This document shows positions 33,309 to 44,100 of a stretch of 64,000 nucleotides of DNA, piece after piece. The translations under genes and the position numbers were made by a program. A model generated the notes under the pieces. It ran no database searches. It saw nothing but the letters and a program-made list of their open reading frames with translations, and was not told where the DNA came from. The DNA comes from Oikopleura dioica. Lineage: Eukaryota > Chordata > Appendicularia > Copelata > Oikopleuridae. How positions within the stretch are numbered: position 1 is the stretch's first letter; each line of letters opens with the position of its first letter. The DNA is taken from positions 1,992,501 through 2,056,500 of the forward strand of contig OU015568.1 of assembly GCA_907165135.1 (NCBI GenBank). The letters are read 5' to 3'.

Positions 33309-36300
33309 TTGAGAGCTCATTTGATTCAGCAAGTGGCCTTTCCCCTCCTTATCCGCGCGTGCTTATTCCCGACTTTGCTTTTGCTACCTTCAAAACTGAT
33401 GTCGAGCGCTTTTCTTTCACATCTTTCAACGAATTTGACCACATTTCTTCCTTTAAACTCGATTATAACGAAACGAGAAAACTCAATCTTGATCTGAAGA
33501 CAACAAATCAAGGAACTGCGACGAGAATTCTTGACTTTCAATTTTTCAATGGAAAGTCGCTTTTTCAAATGAGACTGTTTCAAAATGGCTCGCTCGGAAC
33601 AATATCTGATTATTTTCAAGATGAAATAATTCTCGACAATCTTACGCTATCTCACTGGATTTCGATTGAAATCAACTTTATTGCTCAAAACGACTCTACT
33701 ATCATATTTGAAGTCAATAACAACAGTACAACACTTGCATCAAGGACGATGATCGACTTTCAAAAAATCATCGATAATCGTGTCCGTCTCTTCAAATTCG
33801 ACGAAGTTGTTGAGCTCAAAAATGTGTTCTTCTTTCAAAATCAGCCGAAACAGATCAGTGTTATTTTCAACGATGATATGTTTGAAATCGAGTATGCTCT
33901 GTTTGGCGATGGCTCGAGAAAGGAAATAAAAATATCTCCACCGACAGAAATCGGCCGTACTCTTGCAGAATATACGGATTTCAGCACCTTTGGGATGGTA
34001 AATGATCAGTTTTATGTTTTTGGAGGGAATAAGGATGCAAGAAAGGTTGTCAAAATGGATAAACTTGATGTCTAACTCCGTTTTTAAAGATAGCGCGACT
34101 TGAAAAATGTGGACTTGTGGAGGTTCAAGCAAGGTTTCAGTCGAAATTCCTTGCGTCTTCCTCTAGTTTGACAATCAATGGCGGTAAAACAGGTAAATTT
34201 TAGAGAAAATGTGAGCATCGATGACAAATAATGGTTTATAATTAAAGGGTCAATGCATTTGCTGGAAACACACTCCCACTGAGACTCTAGCTCCTGGGAA
34301 TAAAAGACAACAATTCTAGTATTTAGCTGCTGCTTCTACTTTATTCGAGAGACAACTGACCAGCCGAGACTGGCACTGCGCGCGCAACGTCCCACTGATC
34401 AGTATCAAAGTTCAACGGGTTCGCCCGGAATGCGCTAACCCTTTACCTCCCCTTGATACAGAACAGTGCGACAATAAGTAAGATACAGGTAGAATGTCCC
34501 TTTCGGGCTCGAAGGAACATCGGTAGAGTTGGGACAGTCGGCGGCAGATTTTTTGAAGAGATTTTTGTACGGTGGTGAAGCAGCAAACTTTTTGATCCTA
34601 AGCAGTAGACAACTTCCCAATCCCCAAAAAGCATCAGAAACCCAATTGCCAACACTAGCCTTCGTACTTTTTCTTCGTAGAATCCAGCGAGAGGCGGGAT
34701 GGACGGAGAATATTTCGCTTGGGGTGAGGAGAAGACGGGTTGGAAGTAGATCTTTGGGGTTGTGACGAAGCCAGGATCGGGAGCGAAGATGGGATCAGAG
34801 ATGTTGACTCCGTCGCCGAGCCAGATTTTGGAGCTTCGAATAGAGGCTTTGGCGGAGCGATCGGAGGGAGAGAAGATGGGATCTTTTCGGGCGGCTTGGG
34901 CTTGCGTGACCGAGATTGTGACTCGATACCCTTACCTCCCCTAGTCACATGATCGTTCTGCTTTATTTTCGACTTGAAGTTTTTGATCAAGTGTGGCCAT
35001 TCGGTCAAGTCCAGATTTTGATCGTAGTTATCAAGGGAAGAAACTCTTTTCTCGATCGCGACGACATGGGAACGATGAATAAGGTCAACGGGGCGGTTTG
35101 AGTTTTCGACGAGGCAGACCTGCTGGTTGGTAGATTTGAGGGTGGAGGGGCCATTCCATTTTGCGTTGGAGTTTTTGGCGTCTCCGGCGAGTGAGCGTAG
35201 CTTGACAACTTGGGGTTTCAGTTTCGAAGCTTCGGTGAACTCGAACTTTATGTTTCCAAGTAAATTGCTTACTGAGTAGGAGGAGATATTGCTGTTGCGC
35301 AAAAAATCTCGTCCTAAGAGTGCTGGGCGGCATCGGCCATCCATCACAGTTGCGGCGAGCTCGAACTGAGGGCCTTTGTCGAATCTAACCTTGCAGTAGA
35401 GGGTTCCCCTTGGAGTTTCAGCTACTCCGCTAATACCGGCTACATCGTGGTTTGGAGCGCTCAAATTGCGTAGCACGTTTTGGGGAATCACATGCGAAGG
35501 CAGAATCGTTAAATATGCGCCAGCATCGAATTCGATGTTGCAGTCGAACGAATCTTGTCCTGACTGAAATGTGGCGCGTAGAAAGTATCCAGGGCGAGAT
35601 TCGACCTTTTCGGTCAGGTGCACTGGAATTGCAGAGAAGAGGGCATGGACATCGGCGAAATTATCGGGTTCCACATTGTAGTGGCTTTTACGCTGCATTT
35701 GGTCGGGCTTTTCGGACTTCTCGTCCTTTTTCTGCGCAGAATTCGGGTCCCGATTGTGCCAAGAGCGTTTACCCTCGCCATGTTTTCCATAACCTTGCTT
35801 TTGTTTGTTGTTGGATCCGGGTTGAGTTTTGTTGACGTTGATGACATCTGAAGAAACGCGGTTTCGGCGACTGGTCTCGGCTTTGAGTGCGAGGTCATTA
35901 AGCGTGAAGGTTTTGTCGATGGAGGTCAGAAGGGCATTGTAAGTGTCGGGCTCCTGGTCTCGGAGGGCTCTGACAGCGAACATTGTTGCCCATGCTTCGT
36001 GGATATCTTCTACATTTGGCTCAGCATCGTTGTTAGCGGCTTTGAAGGTTTCGAGAAACGCGGCTTTTGCCTCAGCAAGTTTTGTAGCTAGCTCGGATGT
36101 AAAATGAGTCACGGGGCGCGATCGGTCAAAAACGATGTCGCTGACATCGAGCATCAGTAGAAAATGCGAGATTTTTGGGCCATAGTGCTTTTTTAGAAGC
36201 CCGATGGCGGCGTCGACGTCGTCACAGGCGCGGAGATCGTTACCGATAAATCGGGCGACGTTCGGAGCTAGTTTGCTGGTAAGAGCGTTGAGGAATATTT

Positions 36301-38358
36301 TTTCGTCGCCGTCGCGGCGTAGATGACTGTCTTTGAATACCCTCATCGCTGTTATGAAATCCACGAACTGGCCGGGGCTATTCCCTTTGAAGGGCTGGAT
36401 TGACGCGAAGCTTTTGTAGAACAAGTTGCATATGTGCTGCTCGCGCTGGTCGTATTCCCTGTTGGAATTTTCGGCCGGTGGATTGGCGTATTTGCGTTTT
36501 CGGACCAGGTCCTTGTAGTGCAAGAATAGCTCGCGTTCTTTTTGGAGCTGTTCTTCCTTCATTGTGAGTAGTGCTTTATCAGTCGGAGCCGATTTGAGCT
36601 TCTTGTCGAGATCAGCGATGAAGTCGGCGATTTGTTCCAGGGCCCCGTCGCATCTTTCGACGGTTTCGGGGAGATTTGGCATCTCCGAGATCTACTAGAA
36701 CGGGCGAATCACTGATTTCGAGGATTTCTACCTTGACCGACCCGTTTCTCAAAGACAAGAATTGTCTAGGAGAAATTTACGGGGTTTGAAGAGCAAATGG
36801 AGATTCAATAGCGGTCGTAGCAGTTGATTGATGTCGAAACTTGGCGGGAGATGTGCGATTTGGAAGAGCTGCCGGGCTAAGAGGAGCCGATTTACTGCTT
36901 TCGAGCGAAATTACCTCGACCGGTCCGACTAACTGAGACTTTTGGGGGTCAAAGTTAGATAACGGACTTGGAGAGCGCGAAATGTCGTTGAAAATAGGCG
37001 TCAGCGGCGGCGCGAGATCGAAATCGCAGCGGTTGCTCAAGTTGACGTGGCAAAACGGTTGGCGCGGCGGTACTTTTCCACACGCGGCGAATACCGAAAG
37101 TAAGTACACGAGTGCTGATCCAGGTTCGTAACGGCCTTGGGCGGAGAAAAACGCTGGACAGGGTAGAAGACGATCAAAAGTTGGGTAGGGTGGGTGGTAT
37201 TTGTCGAATCGTAGGGTACTCAGCTGATTTTGGAGAATTTGGAGCGATGAGATGGATGTGTCGAGCGGTAGACAAGGTGGAGGGTTGAAGGTGTAAGTTC
37301 TGGGGCCGCGGGAGTTCTCTATGTCGAATGAAGCGTAGTCTCTGACACCACTAAAGGGTCAATGCATTTGCTGGAAACACACTCCCACTGAGACTCTAGC
37401 TCCTGGGAATAAAAGACAACAAAAAAGACTAGTATTTAGCTGCTGCTTCTACTTTATTCGAGAGACAACTGACCAGCCGAGACTGGCACTGCGCGCGCAA
37501 CGTCCCACTGATCAGTATCAAAGTTCAACGGGTTCGCCCGGAATGCGCTAACCCTTTATAATGTATTTAGCGATGGTTTGTTTTGCTTGGGACTCGAAAA
37601 ACAGTGCTGAAAAGAATAGAGCGTGTGAGCTGTTTGATGGATTTAATGTTTCGAGTTTTATAAGCACCAATGAAGGGCACTATCAAGGACGCCTGGGTAT
37701 GCACAATGGAAGACCGACCGCGATTGCTGGTAAAACCTATCCCTACTTGAACGAAGGTTACTCGGAAACTTTGACCGAAGAAGGCTGGGTCGAAATCGAA
37801 AGACACCCCAGGTATTTTTCTGAAAGTGAATTGACGATGTTAATTATGATGATCCTCAAGATCGATGTCGTTGTTTTCCGTCGTCGGATTTCCTGCTGGA
37901 GCACTCGCAACGTTGGGCGGATGGAACGGTGGAGATGGAAAACAGATGAATGAAATTTGGTTGCTCGAAGAGAACTGGAATCTTATAGGAACACTTCTTC
38001 AGGTTATCAATTTTTTATTAAAGTGATAGCTATTAGCTTATTTTTAATTAAATTTATTCAGCCGATGTACGGTGGATCGTCAATTTTGATTGAGGAATCG
38101 AGTGTTTACCTCTTTCCGGGTAACAACCGCGATGATGCCAGAGCTATTCAGAGAATAACAATAGGCAAGGATGAAAAACATAAAATAGCTGGTTATTTGG
38201 TACACCTTGACTTTTATAAAACCACCACAGAAGTAATTTTGTGAATTTTTTTGAAAGATGGAAATGATGTCACGAAAATCGAAGTTGTTGGATACCACTC
38301 AAAGTACACTCGTTCTCCGATTATTTTTGTATCACCACTCAATCTGTGCTCCGTTTAA
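33309..38358 (+). CDS. kelch/galactose-oxidase-like protein (5' end not found)
   Basis: Exons 33309-34045, 34090-34192, 37571-37811, 37861-38002, 38062-38191 and 38258-38358 close in phase, about 484 aa from the first supportable codon. The first exon is open back to about 33275, but no start or signal peptide is evident. The N-terminal 220 residues look like a beta-rich, lectin-type domain. Then kelch-type blocks follow: DQFYVFGGNKDARK, IARLEKCGLVEVQARF, a segment with MVCFAWDSKN and HYQGRLGMHNGRPTAIAGKT, ALATLGGWNGGDGKQMNEIW, and a C-terminus with EVVGYHSKYTRSPIIFVSP. Such proteins are abundant in Oikopleura; a substrate or ligand is unknown. The second intron (34193-37570) contains a complete LTR retrotransposon in antisense; without it the intron would be 58 bp. 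The true 5' exons may be those at 27397-28530. Confidence 0.7.
34243..34445 (-). repeat. 3' LTR
   Basis: 203-bp long terminal repeat, downstream copy relative to the minus-strand Gag frame. Ends TAAAGGGT/ACCCTTTA as an 8-bp inverted pair. A polypurine tract directly adjoins it. Confidence 0.92.
34655..36682 (-). CDS. Gag-like and aspartic-protease polyprotein of LTR element
   Basis: A 675-aa frame. Residues about 1-310 look like a helical Gag capsid (LFYKSFASIQPFKGNSPGQF and a long charged helical region); no CCHC zinc knuckle is seen. Around residues 370-480 lies a retropepsin-like domain: a FDAGAYLTILPS active-site loop and, downstream, ALLGRDFL. The usual catalytic triplet is DTG or DSG; here it is DAG, which may reduce or abolish activity, or may be a family variant. 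The C-terminal 120 residues are Pro/Ser-rich and likely disordered. The frame ends 209 bp before the 3' LTR. It is intact, with no stops, consistent with recent activity in trans. Confidence 0.85.
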   Translation of the reverse strand: MPNLPETVERCDGALEQIADFIADLDKKLKSAPTDKALLTMKEEQLQKERELFLHYKDLVRKRKYANPPAENSNREYDQREQHICNLFYKSFASIQPFKGNSPGQFVDFITAMRVFKDSHLRRDGDEKIFLNALTSKLAPNVARFIGNDLRACDDVDAAIGLLKKHYGPKISHFLLMLDVSDIVFDRSRPVTHFTSELATKLAEAKAAFLETFKAANNDAEPNVEDIHEAWATMFAVRALRDQEPDTYNALLTSIDKTFTLNDLALKAETSRRNRVSSDVINVNKTQPGSNNKQKQGYGKHGEGKRSWHNRDPNSAQKKDEKSEKPDQMQRKSHYNVEPDNFADVHALFSAIPVHLTEKVESRPGYFLRATFQSGQDSFDCNIEFDAGAYLTILPSHVIPQNVLRNLSAPNHDVAGISGVAETPRGTLYCKVRFDKGPQFELAATVMDGRCRPALLGRDFLRNSNISSYSVSNLLGNIKFEFTEASKLKPQVVKLRSLAGDAKNSNAKWNGPSTLKSTNQQVCLVENSNRPVDLIHRSHVVAIEKRVSSLDNYDQNLDLTEWPHLIKNFKSKIKQNDHVTRGGKGIESQSRSRKPKPPEKIPSSLPPIAPPKPLFEAPKSGSATESTSLIPSSLPILASSQPQRSTSNPSSPHPKRNILRPSRLSLDSTKKKYEG
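36777..37109 (-). CDS. upstream Pro/Ser-rich frame in LTR element
   Basis: A 110-residue frame between the 5' LTR leader and Gag, in a different frame from Gag. Composition is Ser/Pro-rich, like the Gag C-terminus, with no recognisable domain. It may be a leader-encoded peptide or chance. Confidence 0.3.
   Translation of the reverse strand: MYLLSVFAACGKVPPRQPFCHVNLSNRCDFDLAPPLTPIFNDISRSPSPLSNFDPQKSQLVGPVEVISLESSKSAPLSPAALPNRTSPAKFRHQSTATTAIESPFALQTP
37352..37558 (-). repeat. 5' LTR
   Basis: 207-bp upstream LTR relative to the minus-strand Gag frame; matches the other LTR except for one short replacement. The putative tRNA primer-binding site (complement of a tRNA 3' end finishing in CCA) adjoins its inner edge. 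Confidence 0.92.
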
Positions 38359-38750
38359 AAGATGTTGTAAAATTAAATTTTAACAAAATAAAACACTCAC
38401 AATTGAACAAGACTAAGTCGTTACAAGCACTGAATAACAATAATCAATCTCGATAAGAAGACAATTTATGTGTGGTTTTATGACGGAAGAAAAATTATGG
38501 TCTCGAACTTTTGTAGAAAAAAGCAAGTTTGTTCTGGCGCCAAAGCGTGAAAAAAGATGAACTTTCCCGCGCGCTGCGATTGGCCAAAACCTGGCGCTTT
38601 CCAATTTTATGCTTCGAGAATTGAGAGAAAAGAGGATGACCTGAATTGCTGATTCTAATCAATTTAGAGAATACTTGAAAACTGCTGCTCATTTCGCGTG
38701 AACATAGAAATTAAGAAACCAATTTTACTTTCTAGAGAAATCGTCGGCAG
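38359..38750. other. spacer between kelch and SLC37 genes
   Basis: An AATAAA lies just after the kelch stop (near 38387). A pyrimidine-rich acceptor TTACTTTCTAG ends at 38735, 15 bp before the next ATG; it may be a 5'-UTR splice acceptor or a spliced-leader acceptor. Confidence 0.45.
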
Positions 38751-40568
38751 ATGACTTTTCGAGATCAGTTGAGATCGTACGGTCGGTACCATGCCATCGC
38801 CTTTTTCGGTACATTCATCACTTATGCCTTCTTCCACGCTTCTCGAAAAACCCTCAGTAATTCGAAGGATTCTATCTCCCTTTTCTGGACCAACCCCGAA
38901 TTCAATTCTACCTGGCCAGCTCCGTAAGTCCTTCATCTACTTTTTCTGTCCTTACAAAAGAGAAATTTAGAAATGACATGAAGAATTGGGCGAAAAATGC
39001 GATGTTCGAGAGCTACGAAGATGCTTCTGTTTATTTGGGCGTTTTAGACACGACTTTTATGGCATGCTATTCGATCGGGCTGTTTATTTCCGGATGGATT
39101 GGTGAACGAGTCGAGGTAAATAACTGATTTCCTTCTTCAACGTAATGAAAATTTCTAGCTGCGAAAATTTCTCGCTTTTGGAACGCTCCTAAATGCCTTG
39201 ACTCTCTTCACATTCGGCTGCATTCTTCCCTGGACAAACTGCACTTCGAAATTCCTCTGGGCTCTCGTCTGGGGCCTTAATGGCTTCTCCCAATCAACAG
39301 GCTGGCCGACGGTTGTTTCTATCATGGGAAATTGGTTTGGCATGGAAGGAAGAGGTCTGATTCTTGGAGTTTGGTCCGCCTGCCAGAGCGTCGGAAACAT
39401 CATGGGAGCGATGATGGTGAATGACTTTCTCGAGTATGGTTTTGATATGAGCTTTTTGTTCGTTTCCTGCTGCTTGCTTTGCCTCTCAGGTAAAGAGTAG
39501 GATTGACGCTTTCTTGTTAATTTATGATAAAAGGGATCATCTTCGTTTCCATGGTCGACCATCCCAAAATGGTTGGCCTCCCTTCTGTAGACGGAGACGA
39601 AGAACAAGACGACCAGGTTGCGATTATGGACGATCAGGACAATCCGCTAGACGATACACTTGAAGATCCACCATCCGTCAAAATTACGACTCATGGCCAA
39701 GCCGTTACTTTTTTCGACGCAATCAAGGTTTTCTTCTTTCTGCCGATTTCTATTGAGCATTTTTTTTCTAGCTTCCTGGAGTGGCCGAGTATAGCATCAG
39801 TTATTTCGCCCTGAAACTAGTCAACTACAGTTTCTTCTTTTGGCTGCCGTACTACATTCACAATGTCTTTCACTGGCCCGATAGTGAGTCGAATTCGGTT
39901 TCAATTTGGTTCGACGTTGGTGGAATCATTGGAGGCGTCGTTGGTGGAGTAGGCAGCGATCTTTGGGGACTCAGGAACAGTTTGAAAATCCTTTTTCTTT
40001 CGTATCGTTTCCGGGTGTTGAAAAACTGAAAAAAGATCACCTGTTGTCTTTGGAATGGCTCTTTCTGCGGTTCCAAGTCTCGTTGGGCTCAATAACTCGC
40101 CTCCAACAAAAGCTGCTGCAAGTTCTCTCATGGCGCTCGTCGGCTTTTTCGTCGGTGGAGCTTCCAACATTATCGGTGCTGCTTGCGCCGCAGGTACTCT
40201 AGAATAAATCAACGTTTCTTCAACCTGTTTTTCTAGACCTCGGAAAAGCCGCGATTGAAAATGGCATGCCCTCAGCAGTCGCCATTGTCACAGGAATCAT
40301 CGACGGAACTGGCTCTGTCGGAGCAGCAGTTGGGCAAATCGCCATTCCAGAGATTGAAAACAACTTTGGGTGGAGTAAGGTTTTCTACATGTTCATGGCG
40401 GCTGGGCTGATCTCTGCAGTGGCTCTGATTCCCGTTGTTTACCGAGAAATCAAGCGAAGCAGGAGGAGTTCAAGTTCGAACGAGGAAGAGTCGAGAGTGG
40501 AGCATTTAGAAGATTCCGGGAGGTTTCAAAATAAAACGACTAGTATTCCGCTTTTCGAAATCGGCTAG
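38751..40568 (+). CDS. SLC37-type sugar-phosphate/phosphate exchanger
   Basis: Seven exons: 38751-38923, 38971-39115, 39159-39489, 39534-39727, 39772-39974, 40036-40193 and 40237-40568; 511 aa, close to human SLC37A1/A2. SLC37 proteins are 12-helix major-facilitator antiporters of the ER that exchange hexose or glycerol phosphates for phosphate. Seen: N-terminal RYHAIAFFGTFITYAFFHASRK with the conserved Arg-Lys, the signature GNWFGMEGRGLILGVWSACQ, an acidic cytoplasmic loop (GDEEQDDQVAIMDDQDNP), and the second-half motif GGIIGGVVGGVGSDLWG. The fifth intron (39975-40035) closes in phase only as GA-AG; the others are GT-AG. A good acceptor 15 bp before the ATG suggests a 5'-UTR intron or trans-splicing. 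The family is certain; the paralog (A1/A2 versus A3/A4) is not. Confidence 0.92.
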
Positions 40569-41127
40569 TTAGTAATTAGCGAGCCTTATTTAGTAGTAAT
40601 CCTATTCCTACCTAGTATAAGTTCAAGCATTGACGATGCTGCATTGTACAATTATAAATCTGTAAATCTGCCAATTCTTTAGCTCAAAGTTGCAATATAG
40701 TCAATTTTACCTATCAACCAGGTTGATTCAACCTAATTTTACCTATTTCTAAATCCGTTTTTATGTGAAAAATTTTGAAATCTTGAAAAAGACCTCAACG
40801 AATAATTCCACATTTCTGCACTTCTGCGATCGATGATCAGCTGTTTCATTTTTTTTTCAATTCAAGTCTGTTGCATTCATCTTTACTTCTATTTACTTAA
40901 TTCTTGTACCAGCTACTGTAGTACCTACTACTGATAGTGTATCAGCCGAGGTTCTTTTTCAACATTCAATTTTTCGCCCAGATCTTACCTTTTTTACCAT
41001 TTTTCATCATTTTTTATCGTATTAAAAGTTTATTCATGAAAGAATAATATATTCAATAAAAGAACACAATCAACCCAACCCACTTTTTAAAGGAAAATGA
41101 ACAGCGCGCACTAGTAGCTGCTCGAAA
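40569..41127. other. spacer upstream of PNPLA6/7 gene
   Basis: AT-rich 3' flank of the transporter and promoter region of the next gene. A possible splice or leader acceptor (GCGCACTAG, near 41105-41113) precedes the ATG at 41128. No gene seen. Confidence 0.4.
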
Positions 41128-44100
41128 ATGGCGCAAAGTTGGTCGGAATTATGGGCTCACTCGGGATGGGTTGAGCTCTTTGTTGCGGCGCTGATCATTT
41201 TCATCACGACATCGGCGATTCTCTTCATTCCTTCGAAGAAAAACGAGGGCGAGGATGCGAATGGGAATACGAGAGAGGATAAGAGTGGAGAAAACTCAAC
41301 GCCGCCCGAGTCGGATGAGACGAAAAACAAGCTTCCACGGCAATATCGTCGAGTAACTACTTAATTCTTCGAGAAACAGACTTATTCTGATTCTAGCTCA
41401 AACGACAAGCGACGAAGAAGTTCGACGAGTTTAAACGCGCAACGCATTCGAAAATTATCAGTATTCATGATAAACTAAGAGACGGTTTACCTACCGGTAA
41501 TCAGAGTTATTCAATTCACTTACCAGTACAGTTACACTCACATTTACCCACAGTATCACAGTTAATTTAATCTCACGAATAGAATACAAGAGTTGAAATG
41601 GTTGTGGTTCAAATTAAAAATCACTGATTCGGAATGATTCATTTTGCCAAGTTGATCAAGTAATTACTGCATGGATCTTTTCTGACTAGCACTAGAATCG
41701 AAAGAACTAACGGGTCTTTTTCTCTTCTCTAGGTCAACCGTACTTCAATATTCCTAAGATCTCGCACTCTGGTAGACCACTAACGCAAAAGGTACAGAAT
41801 TCGCATGAAAAAACTCTAACGATTCTCTCTTCCTCTATTATTTTATCTTCAGCCCCTTCTTCTTTCAGGAACGAACTCAAATTCTCCTGAAAAAGCTCCT
41901 GCAGCTTGAAAAAGAACCCGAGCACCTCCTGGTCAAGCAGATTCCGGAGTATTTATTGAAAGGATCTGAAGTGGAAACTGATGATCGATTGCCTTCCGAG
42001 TTCCAGTTTTTGCTCAAAACTGTCCGAGTTTTTGGACACTTTGACAAGCCGGTGTTTCTGTCGCTCTGTAAACACATGAAAGTACAAGAGCTCAAGCAAG
42101 ATGAGTACTTGTTCAAGATCGGGGACAAGGACGAGTGGATTTACGTTGTCCAGGTACAGTACCACGGTGTTTTCATCTTTCATTTTTCACTAGACTGGCG
42201 CAATTGACCTCTTCGTCCAGCAAGGAAGCCATGAAAAGCTTATCGCAGAAGTCCGCCCTGGGGAGTCCATCGCGTCTCTTCTCTCTGTTCTTGATGTCCT
42301 TACAGGACACGCAGCACCATACAAGACCGTTTCCGCAAAAGCCCGCGTAACATCGACGATTATCAAGTTGCCAGCGAGCTCGATTCTCAAAGAGTTTGAA
42401 AACTTTCCCGCCAGTTTGGTTCGGATTGTCCAAATGATCATGCTTCGTCTCCAGCGAGTGACCTTCCTCGCGCTTCATGACTATCTCGGTTTATCTGAAG
42501 AATTGATCGATGCGCAGGCGAAATCGTCTCTTCATCGAACTCCTTCGCGAAACAGCAGCTTACGAACCTCTGTGTCTTCCGACGAAATGAACGGGCCTCT
42601 GAACTCACCAGAAACCCCAAATCGCAACGAAAAAACTCACTCTCTTCGACGAACAAGCTCGTTTTCCAGCCGAAGACCGCGTTTCAACGAAGTAGCAACA
42701 GTATTCGAAACGGCCGAGGATGGAGTTTCAGAACCAGCAACTTACAAACAAGGCAAAAATGACAACAATGATTTCAACAACGCGATTGAACGAGCCTTCT
42801 GCCGCGACACCGATGACAATCTGTCCGATTCCGCCATCAAGGAGCATCCAAAGAGTCCAAAATCTCCTCAACCAAGGAAGAATCCAAATCAAAACCGCCG
42901 TGAAAGTTTTCTTCCTTTCTTCGACGAGGAAATGTTTGAAGACGCCGTTTCCGAGCTTGCTGATATCTTTGGCTTAGAGAACACTGATGCGATTACTGAT
43001 AAATTGGATATGGCGAAAGTCGAAGGAGGAACGGTCATCTGCGACGAGGGCGATCAAGACCTCTGCCTGTACTACATAGTTTCTGGCTGCCTTGTCGCTC
43101 AGCAGCGCTGTGGCGATCGGTCTGCAACGCTTTACGAAGCTACGAGAGGCTCGATCTCCGGCCAATTGAGTGTTCTCACAGGCGAGCCAACATTCTTTAA
43201 AACGACGGCGAGGGAAAACTCAATCCTCTTGAAGATGCAAAAGTCTGACTTTTACGCTCTTATGCGCGACTACCCCCGCGTGGTTTTGAATCTAGCCGCC
43301 ACTGTAGTCTCTCGACTGTCGAAATTCGTCCGACAAATTGACTTCGCGCTCGATTGGGTGCAATATGAAGCTGGGCAAAAACTTTTTGCGGAAAATGAAC
43401 AAGCGGATTGCATCTACATTGTCCTAAGTGGTCGGTTGAGAGGAGTGAAGGAAGACGGAATCGTCTGCGAGTTTGGAAGGGGAGAGACTGTCGGACTTAT
43501 GGATCTCTTCCGATCCCGGGTGAGAACTCTTTCGGTCCATGCTGTTCGAGACACGGAGGTTGCCAAGATTCCAGCTGCGCTGATGGAGCATATCAAACGC
43601 CTCTTTCCGTCAACGATTCAGAACATCATTGCGCTTATGACAGACCAAGTAGCCATCAATCACAGCAATCGTCTCATGGCTAATCAGCAGAACATCTTCA
43701 ACAAGGAAACATACGGTGGCCTAGCAAATCAGCTCGCAAATGTATCAACTGTCGCAGTCCTTACTTCTGATCCTGACGTGCCGCTAGAAATTTTCTCTAT
43801 AGAAATTTCAAACGCTTTGAACGCACATGGAAAGGTGCAGCGATTGGCAAGTGATTTGGTCAAGCGACGACTGGGCGAGAGGATCTTTGAAGTCCAAAAT
43901 GAATTTCGCTTGACAACATGGCTCGGGCAGCAGGAAGATATTCACAGAGTAACGATCTACCAGTGCGACGAGAAGCTGACGGAGTGGACAAAGAGGTGCT
44001 TGAGACAGGCTGATTGTATTTTGGTCGTTGCTCTTGGCGGCTCAAAGTCGAAGATGGGCAGTTTGGAGAAGGAAATTGAAAACTTCGCGACAAGAGCATT

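Larger units (their letters stand above)
34239..37562 (-). mobile_element. LTR retrotransposon, Gag-protease only (3.3 kb)
   Basis: LTRs at 34243-34445 (203 bp) and 37352-37558 (207 bp) are identical except for one small replacement (TTC against AAAAAGA, net 4 bp), so the insertion is young. Both begin TAAAGGGT and end ACCCTTTA on the plus strand. A TAAT direct repeat flanks the element (34239-34242, 37559-37562). On the element's (minus) strand, an 18-nt primer-binding site beginning TGGTGTCAGAG lies one base inside the 5' LTR (37333-37350), and a polypurine tract AAGGGGAGG lies just before the 3' LTR. The only large frame is Gag-protease; there is no room for reverse transcriptase or integrase, so mobility would depend on enzymes supplied in trans. 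It sits antisense in a kelch-gene intron. Confidence 0.92.

Noticed and set aside
35452-35851. Plus-strand frames opposite the retroelement Gag-protease
   Set aside because: Antisense shadows of the minus-strand 675-aa frame, which has clear protease motifs.
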